Below the pieces are notes generated by a model that worked only from the letters and a program-made list of their open reading frames with translations, was not told the origin of the DNA and made no database searches. A stretch of 5,972 nt of DNA, taken from Planctomycetaceae bacterium. Its GTDB lineage: Bacteria; Planctomycetota; Planctomycetia; Pirellulales; Pirellulaceae. Each line of letters opens with the position of its first letter. Within the stretch, counting starts at the first letter, position 1. Shown here one piece after another: positions 1-5,868 of the stretch. The stretch spans positions 1 to 5,972 of the forward strand of contig PKCQ01000245.1 in assembly GCA_002862265.1 (NCBI GenBank), written 5' to 3'. A program made the translations under genes and the position numbers.

Positions 1-203
1 GCCGCAGCGTAGACGTCTGCAATCGAATCAACCAGTTCTGCACCGGCTTGGACATAGGCTTCGTCATCGAGTCCAGACCCTAGGCCACCGCCCTTTTCTA
101 CAATGACTTTGTGCCCGCGGCGGGTGAGTTCTTCAACGCCGACTGGCAACATCGCAATGCGGTATTCATCTTGTTTAACTTCGCCCGGTACACCAACAAT
201 CAC
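1..203 (-). CDS. ald: Alanine dehydrogenase, N-terminal part (cut by window edge)
   Basis: Reading the minus strand from a GTG at 203 gives an open frame that runs off the left edge, about 67 codons of a protein normally near 370 residues. It opens with (M)IVGVPGEVKQDEYRIAMLP and continues through a VEELTRRGHKVIVEKGGG stretch to a GLGSGLDDEAY segment. This matches the start of the NAD-dependent alanine dehydrogenase family, which interconverts L-alanine and pyruvate plus ammonia in the cytoplasm. With the GTG as residue 1, the pyruvate-binding arginine falls at R15, the usual family position, which supports this start. An in-frame TTG at 218 is a possible alternative, and AG-rich bases (GAAAGAAG) lie just upstream of the GTG. 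The related transhydrogenase alpha subunit PntA was considered, but the GVPxEVKxxEYR and LGSG wording fits Ald better. The gene diverges from the transporter at 408. The NAD-binding half and the catalytic residues beyond the edge cannot be seen. Confidence 0.88.
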   Translation of the reverse strand, partial: MIVGVPGEVKQDEYRIAMLPVGVEELTRRGHKVIVEKGGGLGSGLDDEAYVQAGAELVDSIADVYAA

Positions 204-407
204 GGTCGCTTCTTTCAAAAAACGAGTAGCCCAAAAGAAAAGACGTGGTGGGGGTTAGCCGTAATTGTAGATAAAACTTGGCTCTTGGGCAGACCAACAT
301 TTCGCTTTAAAAAATAGTTTATCATGTGGGGATAACCTACAGTCGCAAAGGCAGAAGTTCACTTCCGCACACTGCCTCGCCTGCCCCTCTCTTTTGTTAA
401 GACTGTT
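204..407. promoter_or_regulatory. Divergent intergenic region between ald and the transporter
   Basis: This 204-bp stretch lies between two genes pointing away from each other, so it must carry both promoters. It is AT-rich around 301-325. One weak plus-strand candidate is TTGGGC (285-290) with TAAAAA (308-313) at 17-bp spacing. A weak minus-strand candidate is a TTGCGA (342-347 on the complement) followed by an ATGATA-like box about 17 bp on. Neither is close enough to consensus to call firmly. I see no convincing operator, riboswitch or small ORF. Confidence 0.4.
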
Positions 408-1874
408 ATGGCTAACGAGAATCCCTTTAAGCCAGCCGACTCTCAATCTGCAAATGCAGCGGCCGTCAATGATCCTTATCGCCGGACTGCTGAAGGCGTT
501 CGCGAGCCTCCGTCCGACCTACTTGGGAAACTGAAATACATCGGTCCAGGATTCATTCTCTCAGCCTCTATTGTAGGCTCGGGTGAATTGATTGCCACGA
601 CAATAGTGGGGGCCGAGGCAGGTTTCATTTTGATGTGGTTCATCATCTTTAGTTGCTTAGTCAAGGTCGCAGTACAGCTTGAGTTCGGAAAGCATGCGAT
701 CAGCTCGGGCGAGTCTACGATGGCTTCCTTTAACGACTTACCCGGCCCGCAGTTGGGCAAAGCAAACTGGTCTATCTGGACTTGGCTGTTTTTGATGGTC
801 GCCAAAATGATGCAAGTTGGCGGCATCGTCGGCGGGGTTGTGGTTGCGTTGGCATACTTCTTTCCGGATGTCATCGATGGAGAAGGAAAGCTCACAGGCT
901 GGGGCATCTCTGCAGGATACATGGTTGCCGCATCAGTCGCACTGCTGATCTTTCAAGGCTACTACCAGCTGATTGAAAAAGCCTCGTTGATCATGATTGG
1001 TGCGTTTACGCTGTTCACCATGGCATCGTTGCTTGCTCTGCAGGGAACCGACTATGCAATCACGGCCAGCAATGTAGTGGCTGGCATTACGCCGACTCTA
1101 CCCGACACTGCACTTCTGATTGTCGCTATTGGAGCATTTGGAATCACCGGAGTTGGTGGTGACGAGATCATGGCCTACAACTACTGGCTGATAGAAAAAG
1201 GCTATGCTTCCTACACTGGTCCTCGAAACGAGAGCGAGGTTTGGGCCAATCGAGCCCAGGGCTGGATCAAGATCATGTATTGGGATGCCTTGCTGTCCAT
1301 GCTCGCCTACACGGTAATGACGGTTATGTTCTATCTGTTAGGCGCGGCCGTGTTGAACCGCATGGGAGTTGTTCCGGAAGACAATCAGCTAATTTCTGTG
1401 CTTGGCAACATGTACACGGAGACACTCGGGCCTTGGGCTAGAACCGTGTTTGTCATCGGAGCCATTGTGGTCCTCTATTCGACATTGATGGCAGCTCTCG
1501 CCGCGTGGTCGAGGATGTTCGCGGATGCTTTTGGACGAATCGGACTGTATGATTTCCAGGATGCGGCATCGCGCAAGAGGGCAATTGCTTCGCTGGCTTG
1601 GTTGATTCCTCTGGGGTGGGCAACGCTGTATGCCTTCATTCAGCTGCCAGGCCAAATGGTCATCTTGGGCGGGCTCTCGACGGTTTTTATTCTGCTAATT
1701 GTCGTCTTCGCGAGTCTATACTTCCGATACCAGTGTTTGGACCCTCGGTTGCGATCCGGCGTGGCCTACGACGTGTGTCTTTGGATTAGTTCGATCGCTA
1801 TTTTCTTAGTTGCGATTTATCTGCTCTACAGGAAGGTTATCGTGCCGGTTTTTTTCCCTGAGTCGGGATCCTAA
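408..1874 (+). CDS. Nramp-fold membrane transporter with non-canonical substrate motifs
   Basis: This 488-residue polytopic inner-membrane protein resembles the Nramp (MntH/SLC11) family in its opening KYIGPGFILSASIVGSGE, the order of its helices and its length. About 11 membrane segments are visible, at roughly 45-70, 71-92, 124-150, 166-186, 191-212, 233-257, 290-316, 345-370, 393-410, 413-437 and 455-474, after a 40-residue polar N-terminal tail. Classical Nramps bind Mn2+ or Fe2+ with DPGN in TM1 and an MPH motif in TM6. Here the TM1 break reads GSGE (57-60), and the TM6 region reads GITGVGGDEIMAY (245-257), with no MPH. Acidic residues E60, D252 and E253 sit at or near the expected site. 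The substrate is therefore uncertain: a metal such as Mg2+ bound through carboxylates, or an organic solute as in other LeuT-fold carriers. ATG 408 is chosen as the first start of a continuous frame; no strong Shine-Dalgarno sequence precedes it. The gene is divergent from ald and followed by a structured intergenic region. Confidence 0.85.
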   Translation: MANENPFKPADSQSANAAAVNDPYRRTAEGVREPPSDLLGKLKYIGPGFILSASIVGSGELIATTIVGAEAGFILMWFIIFSCLVKVAVQLEFGKHAISSGESTMASFNDLPGPQLGKANWSIWTWLFLMVAKMMQVGGIVGGVVVALAYFFPDVIDGEGKLTGWGISAGYMVAASVALLIFQGYYQLIEKASLIMIGAFTLFTMASLLALQGTDYAITASNVVAGITPTLPDTALLIVAIGAFGITGVGGDEIMAYNYWLIEKGYASYTGPRNESEVWANRAQGWIKIMYWDALLSMLAYTVMTVMFYLLGAAVLNRMGVVPEDNQLISVLGNMYTETLGPWARTVFVIGAIVVLYSTLMAALAAWSRMFADAFGRIGLYDFQDAASRKRAIASLAWLIPLGWATLYAFIQLPGQMVILGGLSTVFILLIVVFASLYFRYQCLDPRLRSGVAYDVCLWISSIAIFLVAIYLLYRKVIVPVFFPESGS

Positions 1875-1941
1875 CGGTAGAAACCACGCAATAATAGCTC
1901 TTGAGTTGACCTGACTAACCATTCCAACCGCAGCTAGCACG

Positions 1942-1991
1942 GGTGAATCCCACGCGGTTTATCGGCATTGCCGATTGCGTGCCGCTTCACC
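1942..1991. repeat. Three-tier imperfect inverted repeat (hairpin-forming)
   Basis: Three nested complementary arm pairs are visible: GGTGAA (1942-1947) with TTCACC (1986-1991), CACGC (1951-1955) with GCGTG (1977-1981), and ATCGGC (1961-1966) with GCCGAT (1970-1975), closed by the loop ATT. That gives 17 base pairs over 50 nt, separated by internal loops of 3/4 nt and 5/1 nt. It lies 67 bp after the transporter stop. No T-run follows, so it is not a classic intrinsic terminator. It could be an mRNA 3'-end stabiliser, a structured RNA, or a small interspersed palindromic repeat. Confidence 0.6.
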
Positions 1992-2013
1992 GCCAACGAG
2001 TTGCTGCTATACT
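1986..2013 (+). promoter_or_regulatory. Candidate sigma70-type promoter for the UVR-motif gene
   Basis: TTCACC (1986-1991) resembles a -35 box at 4 of 6 positions. TATACT (2008-2013) resembles a -10 box at 5 of 6, and the spacing is 16 bp. Transcription would begin near 2020, giving a leader of about 40 nt before the ATG at 2062. The -35 half overlaps the right outer arm of the hairpin at 1942-1991. The call is by eye only. Confidence 0.35.
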
Positions 2014-2019
2014 GCCGAG

Positions 2020-2040
2020 TGGCAATATTGCCAGTTTTTT
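2020..2040 (+). terminator. Perfect palindrome followed by T6: possible terminator or operator
   Basis: TGGCAATATTGCCA (2020-2033) is a perfect 14-bp palindrome, followed after one G by six T (2035-2040). As RNA it folds into a 5-bp stem with a 4-nt loop and a U-tract, resembling a short intrinsic terminator. It lies 145 bp beyond the transporter stop and only 21 bp before the next start. That position would equally suit an operator at the start site of the candidate promoter just upstream. The stem is short for a strong terminator. Confidence 0.4.
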
Positions 2041-2061
2041 CAATACTCCGGATGTTGAAAT

Positions 2062-2799
2062 ATGAGTTCCGATCCGCACCTTGACCACATTCTAACTGAT
2101 TGGCCCTTTGAGCCGGACGCGCCCTGCGTGCGTCTTATAAAGGGAGCAGATGGTCGAGATGTGATTCAGTTGCGAGTCGACCTGGGAATTCTCCAATTGG
2201 AGACGTCTGGACGCCCTGACGGGATGCAGCCAGAGGGCCACGCGTCACTGTTAGATCTACTGCTTCGTCGTGAGGCTGAGGATCCTGACATGGAACTGGA
2301 TGAGGCGACTTGCATAGAGATCGATCGCGAGTTCGTTCAATATTACCATCGCCGTGTGGCTTGGTTGCGTTTGCAGCGTTTTGATCTAGCAGTTCATGAT
2401 GCCGAGCATACGTTGGCACTGATGGATTTCTGCCGCGAGCATTCGCCCTGCGAGGATTGGTCCTTCCAGCATGAGCAACATCGTGCCTTCGTTCTGTTCC
2501 ATCGCAGTCAAGCTGCTGCACTCAGTGCAATTGAGCTGCAAGAGCCTGACATGGCTGTTTCGGCAATCGATTCTGGGTTGGAACAGATCGAAGAAAACTT
2601 TATTGACCTAGGTTGGCAGGATCAATTCGAATCCGATGAGTTGGTTGAGCGATTGGTGCACTTGCGAGAATCGCTGAAGAGTGATTTTCAAATCGAAAAA
2701 AGTTTGCAGCAGCAATTGGCAGAGGCCGTCGAGTTGGAACAATATGAGTTGGCTGCAAAACTTCGCGACGAAATAGCTCGTCAGGAAGAAAACGCCTAG
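2062..2799 (+). CDS. UVR-motif (UvrB/UvrC-type) protein with helical TPR-like core
   Basis: The product is a 245-residue soluble acidic protein with no signal peptide or membrane segment. Three parts can be seen. The N-terminal region (about 15-70) has a PFEPDAPCVRLIK stretch followed by a beta-like segment, IQLRVDLGILQLE, and a GRPDG turn. The middle region (85-181) consists of amphipathic helices with tetratricopeptide-like spacing, rich in aromatic and alanine contacts (FVQYYHRRVAWLRLQRFDLAVHD region). The C-terminus (214-243) is a UVR motif, with LxxQLxxAVELEQYELAAKLRDEI-type spacing. In UvrB and UvrC this motif is the contact that joins the two repair proteins; in McsA it serves protein-kinase regulation. 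The nuclease, helicase and zinc-finger domains of those families are absent, so a role in excision repair is not established. I associate this architecture with a conserved planctomycete family of unknown function. ATG 2062 has no clear Shine-Dalgarno sequence. panD follows 82 bp downstream on the same strand. Confidence 0.8.
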   Translation: MSSDPHLDHILTDWPFEPDAPCVRLIKGADGRDVIQLRVDLGILQLETSGRPDGMQPEGHASLLDLLLRREAEDPDMELDEATCIEIDREFVQYYHRRVAWLRLQRFDLAVHDAEHTLALMDFCREHSPCEDWSFQHEQHRAFVLFHRSQAAALSAIELQEPDMAVSAIDSGLEQIEENFIDLGWQDQFESDELVERLVHLRESLKSDFQIEKSLQQQLAEAVELEQYELAAKLRDEIARQEENA

Positions 2800-2881
2800 C
2801 CACTTTCGTACAGATTGCGAATAGTGATTTTATGAAAGCTAAAGTTAGTTATTCCGTGTCGTCCAGGTTCCTTGTTCACCG

Positions 2882-3289
2882 ATGCACCGTAAGTTTCTTC
2901 GTTCCAAGATCCATAGAGCGACAATCACGCGAGCCGATGTGGACTATGAAGGCTCTCTAACCCTGCCTCCTAAGCTGATGCGAGCAGCAGACATTCTTTC
3001 TCATGAAGCCGTTTGGGTATGGAATGTGACTCGCGGAACGCGTCTCGAGACATACGCAATAGAAGGCGTTGAGGGAAGTCAAGACATCTGTGCAAATGGA
3101 GCGGCTGCTCATCAGATTCGCCCAGGCGACGTGGTTATCATCGCCACGTTTGTATATCAGACTGAGAGTGATGCTGCCGAGTCTCCCGTCGAGCCCCGAG
3201 TTGTCTTTGTGGATGCAGAAAATGAGATGCTTCGCATGGGGCATGAAGTTCCTGGGCCACGACGCCGCGGCGTAAGTTCAGACTGCTAA
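2882..3289 (+). CDS. panD: Aspartate 1-decarboxylase (pyruvoyl enzyme)
   Basis: PanD decarboxylates L-aspartate to beta-alanine, the precursor joined to pantoate in the pantothenate and coenzyme A pathway. It is a cytoplasmic homotetramer that cleaves itself to create a pyruvoyl cofactor. The self-cleavage site is intact: G24-S25 in DVDYEGSLTLP, where Ser25 becomes the pyruvoyl group. Other conserved residues appear at their E. coli numbers: K9, H11, Y22, W47, N48, R54, T57, Y58, and N72 in the NGAAAH motif. The later GDVVIIATFV strand and the VFVDAENEM segment also match. This exact register confirms ATG 2882 as the start, although the upstream sequence shows no good ribosome-binding site. 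At 135 residues it is slightly longer than the usual 126-127; the extra residues are a basic tail ending PRRRGVSSDC. Cleavage in some bacteria needs a PanZ/PanM acetyltransferase. The neighbouring GNAT gene is not obviously that protein. No panB, panC or panE is visible. Confidence 0.96.
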   Translation: MHRKFLRSKIHRATITRADVDYEGSLTLPPKLMRAADILSHEAVWVWNVTRGTRLETYAIEGVEGSQDICANGAAAHQIRPGDVVIIATFVYQTESDAAESPVEPRVVFVDAENEMLRMGHEVPGPRRRGVSSDC

Positions 3290-3311
3290 ACTTAGCTATT
3301 CGTCTCCATAT

Positions 3312-4298
3312 TTAGACCGCGATGCTCAACCACTCTATCTTCGAGTAACGTTGGAAGCCGGCTCTCTCGTAGAGTCGCACCGCCGGTTCGTTCTGGATAT
3401 CCACGGCGGTGACGAGCATATTGCAGTCGTGCCGGAGTGCTGTTTGCCGAGCTTCCTGGACGAGTTGGCTCCCAATTCCGCGCTTGCGGCTTTGGGGGGG
3501 GAGTCCCATGTAAACCAGTTCCATAGTTTCGCGCGGGTGCATCTGCATAAGAAGGCAGCCCATTGCCTCACCTGCAAGCTCCGCGACATACCAGTGTTCC
3601 AAGTGATGGAGAGGTATGCCGTTGGAGAAATACTTAATCAGCATGTGATCGCTCAAGCCATCCACGGGCGAATTTACTGCAAGGTCGAGTGTCCCTTCAA
3701 AGGTCTTTCTGATCAGTCTCCCTAGTTTGGCCGTACTCAATTGGTGAGCCGGAAGCATTTTTAGCTGACGGGCCATCGGAGCACCCGAATGTTCTTGAGT
3801 CTTGCCCACAACGCCTGGCGACTCCTCGAGAAGTATCTCGCAATCGGCCGAAGTTGAGGCGCCCTGGGGGTTGTGGCCAGAGAATGCGGCTAGATCCAAT
3901 GGAAGGCAGATCTGCTGAATTGAGGCAAGGCTCCGGAACCCGATGCCGAGGAAGAAACTACGGAACTCATCTTCGCTAGGACACATGTACTCGATGCGAT
4001 TCAGCGATGGAAACCGTCTCAGCACCGTCAAGACTTCCGTTATAAACTCTGAAGTTGGCCCATTGCCGAGTCCGCGAAGTCCGACGATTCTCGCTGAATG
4101 TCCCGTCAGCCGACGCACATAGATCGCTTGGCGAGAGCTGGAATTCCAGTCTTGAAAGAAAACCCAAGAATCCCGGCCTAGAGCCAGGTCTTGCTGTCTT
4201 TCCTGCAACACGACCTGGAGCCCTTCAGCCCCGCGATCCGCGAAAATCCACTCAAGAATTTCAAACTGTTGAATCGTGTCGGAGTGCGTTTGAAGCAT
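3312..4298 (-). CDS. Tandem GNAT-type N-acetyltransferase
   Basis: This 328-residue cytoplasmic protein probably transfers an acyl group from acetyl-CoA to an unknown amine. The C-terminal half (about 175-328) is a complete GNAT domain. It has the YVAELAGEAMGCLLM strand pair, the MELVYMGLPP strand, the CoA pyrophosphate-binding loop RKRGIG (271-276, the R/Q-x-x-G-x-G motif), and NEPAVRLYERAGF (303-315) with Y310 at the usual general-acid position. The N-terminal half (about 15-135) looks like a decayed GNAT copy: it keeps a strand and a FFLGIGFRS ending but lacks the R/QxxGxG loop. Such two-domain proteins occur in the mycothiol synthase and related GNAT groups, but sequence alone does not name the substrate. 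ATG 4298 is preceded at close range (3 nt) by AAAAGG (4302-4307, minus strand), a modest ribosome-binding site. The gene converges on panD with 22 bp between the stops and diverges from the PDZ gene. A run of eight C in the coding strand (3494-3501) precedes the CoA loop. Confidence 0.88.
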   Translation of the reverse strand: MLQTHSDTIQQFEILEWIFADRGAEGLQVVLQERQQDLALGRDSWVFFQDWNSSSRQAIYVRRLTGHSARIVGLRGLGNGPTSEFITEVLTVLRRFPSLNRIEYMCPSEDEFRSFFLGIGFRSLASIQQICLPLDLAAFSGHNPQGASTSADCEILLEESPGVVGKTQEHSGAPMARQLKMLPAHQLSTAKLGRLIRKTFEGTLDLAVNSPVDGLSDHMLIKYFSNGIPLHHLEHWYVAELAGEAMGCLLMQMHPRETMELVYMGLPPQSRKRGIGSQLVQEARQTALRHDCNMLVTAVDIQNEPAVRLYERAGFQRYSKIEWLSIAV

Positions 4299-4495
4299 AA
4301 ACCTTTTATGCGTTGGGACTTAAGGCCGCCTGTTGGCATAGAGAAGCCAAGAAGTGTTTTGGGGAATTCGGAGATATGTCGTTAGAATAAGCGTTAAGCT
4401 CTGTGTCCGGCTCAAAAACGCAATGGTAATCTAATACCACGGATACCAATCCGAGCGTACGAGCGAAATAGCAATCAGTTGGTCGAGGAATTGAC
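4299..4495. promoter_or_regulatory. Divergent intergenic region between the GNAT and PDZ genes
   Basis: This 197-bp stretch separates two divergent genes and should hold both promoters. The best plus-strand -10 candidate is TAGAAT (4383-4388, 5 of 6 to consensus), with a weak TTGGGG (4359-4364) 18 bp upstream. That would give a leader of about 100 nt. No convincing minus-strand promoter, riboswitch or small ORF was found. Confidence 0.35.
4485..4490 (+). promoter_or_regulatory. Shine-Dalgarno site of the PDZ gene
   Basis: GAGGAA lies 5 nt before the ATG at 4496. It is one of only two good ribosome-binding sites in the window and fixes the start of the PDZ protein. It suggests stronger translation than for its neighbours. 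Confidence 0.7.
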
Positions 4496-5668
4496 ATGCA
4501 GGCCCGTTGTTTAAGCATTCGTTCTAGTTTGGCGATCTTAGTGCTCTCTTGGGGAATGTGCCAAGCTGATCTTTGCAGCGGGCAATCTTTTCTCGAGAAA
4601 CTTGAGCAAGCAGTGAAAAATCAGTTGGAAAAAGAGCCGCAGCCAGGTGCTCCAGTCGCTGCGCCAGCTAAACCGACGGTAATGCCGCCAAAGCCGCTGG
4701 TGCCGCCGATCATGTCTGTTCCGCCCCAGCCCAAGCCTGGAAAGTCGCAACCACCCAAAGCCGCTCCAATTCCAAATCAACCTCAGGGATCGCCAACGAA
4801 TGCAGGGCCTGTATTTTTGGGTTTGGAGGCGGAGGAAACTGTTGGCGGCGGAATCGGAGTACGTGTGGTCGAGGTAACTCGAAACTCTCCCGCAGCGAAG
4901 GCTGGCTTCAAAGTCGGTGATCAAATCGTCGCCCTAAATGGTTATGGAATCGCAAATCTGGATGACATGGTGCAACAGCTTGTAAAGACATCGCCTGGGC
5001 AGACTGTTGATTTTTTGTTGACCCGAGCTGGGCGAAACCAAAAAGTATCTGCACTTCTGATGGACGCGAATTCGGCTGAGCAGTCCACGGGGGCATCGCG
5101 AGAGCTAATTTCAAGCGGCCCTGCGTACCTTGGGATCAAAGTGAACGACCTCACCGACTCGTTTCGAAAGCAGTTCGGAATTGGCGTGTTTCGTGGCGCT
5201 GCAGTCGCACGAGTAACTCGAGGCTCTCCCGCAGCAAACGCTGGTATAACACCGGGAGATGCCATCATTGAGGCGGGTGGTGTGCCTATTGACTCAGCTG
5301 ACGAGCTGAAAGCATGGCTTTCGACGGTACGCCCAGGCCAACTGGTTGAGGTGGTTTTCTATCGCGGAACACTGGCCAACGCGGTTCAGATCATACTTGG
5401 CATCGGTCAGGGGCAGGAGGCAAGTGGTTCGTCTCGTCGCGTCATTCCCCCTGGCACAGTTCGGCCTGCAAATTCCCCCCTAGCGTTGCCTCCATCTTTA
5501 GAGAGCGATGTGCCCACGAGCTCGGCCAATGCCCATCTTCAGGCTTTGGTAAAAAAGCTACAGATCGAGAATGATCTACTCAGGAAAGAGCTGCGTGAAT
5601 CCAACAAGACGCTAGCGGATACGCAATCAAAGCTAGATCAGATCATGCAGCTGCTCAAGAAACAGTAA
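4496..5668 (+). CDS. Exported protein with two PDZ domains and a C-terminal coiled coil
   Basis: This is a 390-residue protein with four visible parts. Residues 1-24 form a Sec-type signal peptide: R4 and R9, then the hydrophobic core LAILVLSWGM, with likely cleavage after CQA (24). Next come a short helix, SFLEKLEQAVKNQLEK (31-46), and a proline/lysine/alanine-rich linker (47-101) typical of envelope proteins. Two PDZ domains follow, at about 105-190 and 208-303. Each starts with a carboxylate-binding-type loop (VFLGL at 106-110, AYLGI at 210-214) and carries a VTRxSPAAxAG-xxxGDxI core (127-141 and 240-254). The C-terminus (345-390) is a heptad-rich helix predicted to form a coiled coil, so the protein may oligomerise. 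Tandem PDZ domains resemble those of DegP/HtrA, but there is no trypsin-like domain or His-Asp-Ser triad. It is more likely a peptide-binding adaptor or scaffold outside the cytoplasmic membrane than a protease. A GAGGAA ribosome-binding site supports the start. No function is known to me. Confidence 0.87.
   Translation: MQARCLSIRSSLAILVLSWGMCQADLCSGQSFLEKLEQAVKNQLEKEPQPGAPVAAPAKPTVMPPKPLVPPIMSVPPQPKPGKSQPPKAAPIPNQPQGSPTNAGPVFLGLEAEETVGGGIGVRVVEVTRNSPAAKAGFKVGDQIVALNGYGIANLDDMVQQLVKTSPGQTVDFLLTRAGRNQKVSALLMDANSAEQSTGASRELISSGPAYLGIKVNDLTDSFRKQFGIGVFRGAAVARVTRGSPAANAGITPGDAIIEAGGVPIDSADELKAWLSTVRPGQLVEVVFYRGTLANAVQIILGIGQGQEASGSSRRVIPPGTVRPANSPLALPPSLESDVPTSSANAHLQALVKKLQIENDLLRKELRESNKTLADTQSKLDQIMQLLKKQ
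4874..5244 (+). repeat. Internal DNA repeat pair in the two PDZ domains
   Basis: Bases 4874-4905 and 5213-5244 are 32-bp direct repeats identical at 28 positions. Both begin gtaactcga and share ctctcccgcagc. They encode VTRNSPAAKAG and VTRGSPAANAG, the same point in each PDZ fold. The coordinates given span from the first copy to the end of the second. Outside these segments the two domains diverge clearly. Confidence 0.75.
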
Positions 5669-5710
5669 ACGCCCTATTCGATTGTAGGATTGCAAATGAT
5701 AGGATGAGCA

Positions 5711-5736
5711 TCCGCGTCGGACGAAGTTTTCTTTTT
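5711..5736 (+). terminator. Weak candidate terminator after the PDZ gene
   Basis: A 4-bp stem, TCCG (5711-5714) with CGGA (5718-5721), has a CGT loop. It is followed after 5 nt by a T-rich run (5727-5736, one C interruption), 42 bp past the PDZ stop. The stem is short and the T-run is displaced, so termination here is only possible. Confidence 0.22.
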
Positions 5737-5853
5737 GGTCTGTTGCGTAGAAAGTGAAATCTGTTGAAGGATCCAAATAGCATTTTGGTGACGTTTTCTG
5801 TGGAGTTGGAATTGTCCAATCTTTGCAAATCTGAGATCGCGCGCTACTTCTTT

Positions 5854-5859
5854 GGGAGG
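5854..5859 (+). promoter_or_regulatory. Shine-Dalgarno site deciding a TTG start
   Basis: GGGAGG lies 9 nt before the TTG at 5869. This is the strongest ribosome-binding site in the window. It favours TTG 5869 over the upstream in-frame GTG and TTG codons (5764, 5785, 5788, 5800, 5806, 5812, 5824). Confidence 0.55.
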
Positions 5860-5868
5860 TTTAATAAT

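Noticed and set aside
476..922. Long open frame on the minus strand inside the transporter gene (148 codons)
   Set aside because: It is proline- and serine-rich reading opposite hydrophobic codons, has no homology I recognise, and the plus-strand gene explains the region.
2832..2960. ATG-started frame upstream of and overlapping panD
   Set aside because: It lies out of frame with panD, has no ribosome-binding site and shows no protein-like character; it is a shadow reading.
3262..3273. Perfect 12-bp palindrome ACGCCGCGGCGT near the end of panD
   Set aside because: It lies within codons for a run of arginines and is GC-rich, so it is probably a coding coincidence; no T-run follows.
3285..3296. 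GCTAA/TTAGC dyad across the panD stop codon, considered as a bidirectional terminator
   Set aside because: The stem is 5 bp, AT-rich, with a 2-nt gap and no T-tract on either strand.
4490..4495. Sequence ATTGAC resembling a -35 box just before the PDZ start
   Set aside because: A -10 box would fall inside the coding region; the bases are the spacer between the ribosome-binding site and ATG.
5704..5757. Short 17-residue ORF starting ATG at 5704 between the PDZ gene and the last ORF
   Set aside because: It has no properly spaced ribosome-binding site, is very short and has no recognisable product.
5806..5819. TTGGA/TCCAA hairpin with ATTG loop
   Set aside because: The stem is only 5 bp with no T-tract and no link to a promoter; it could arise by chance.
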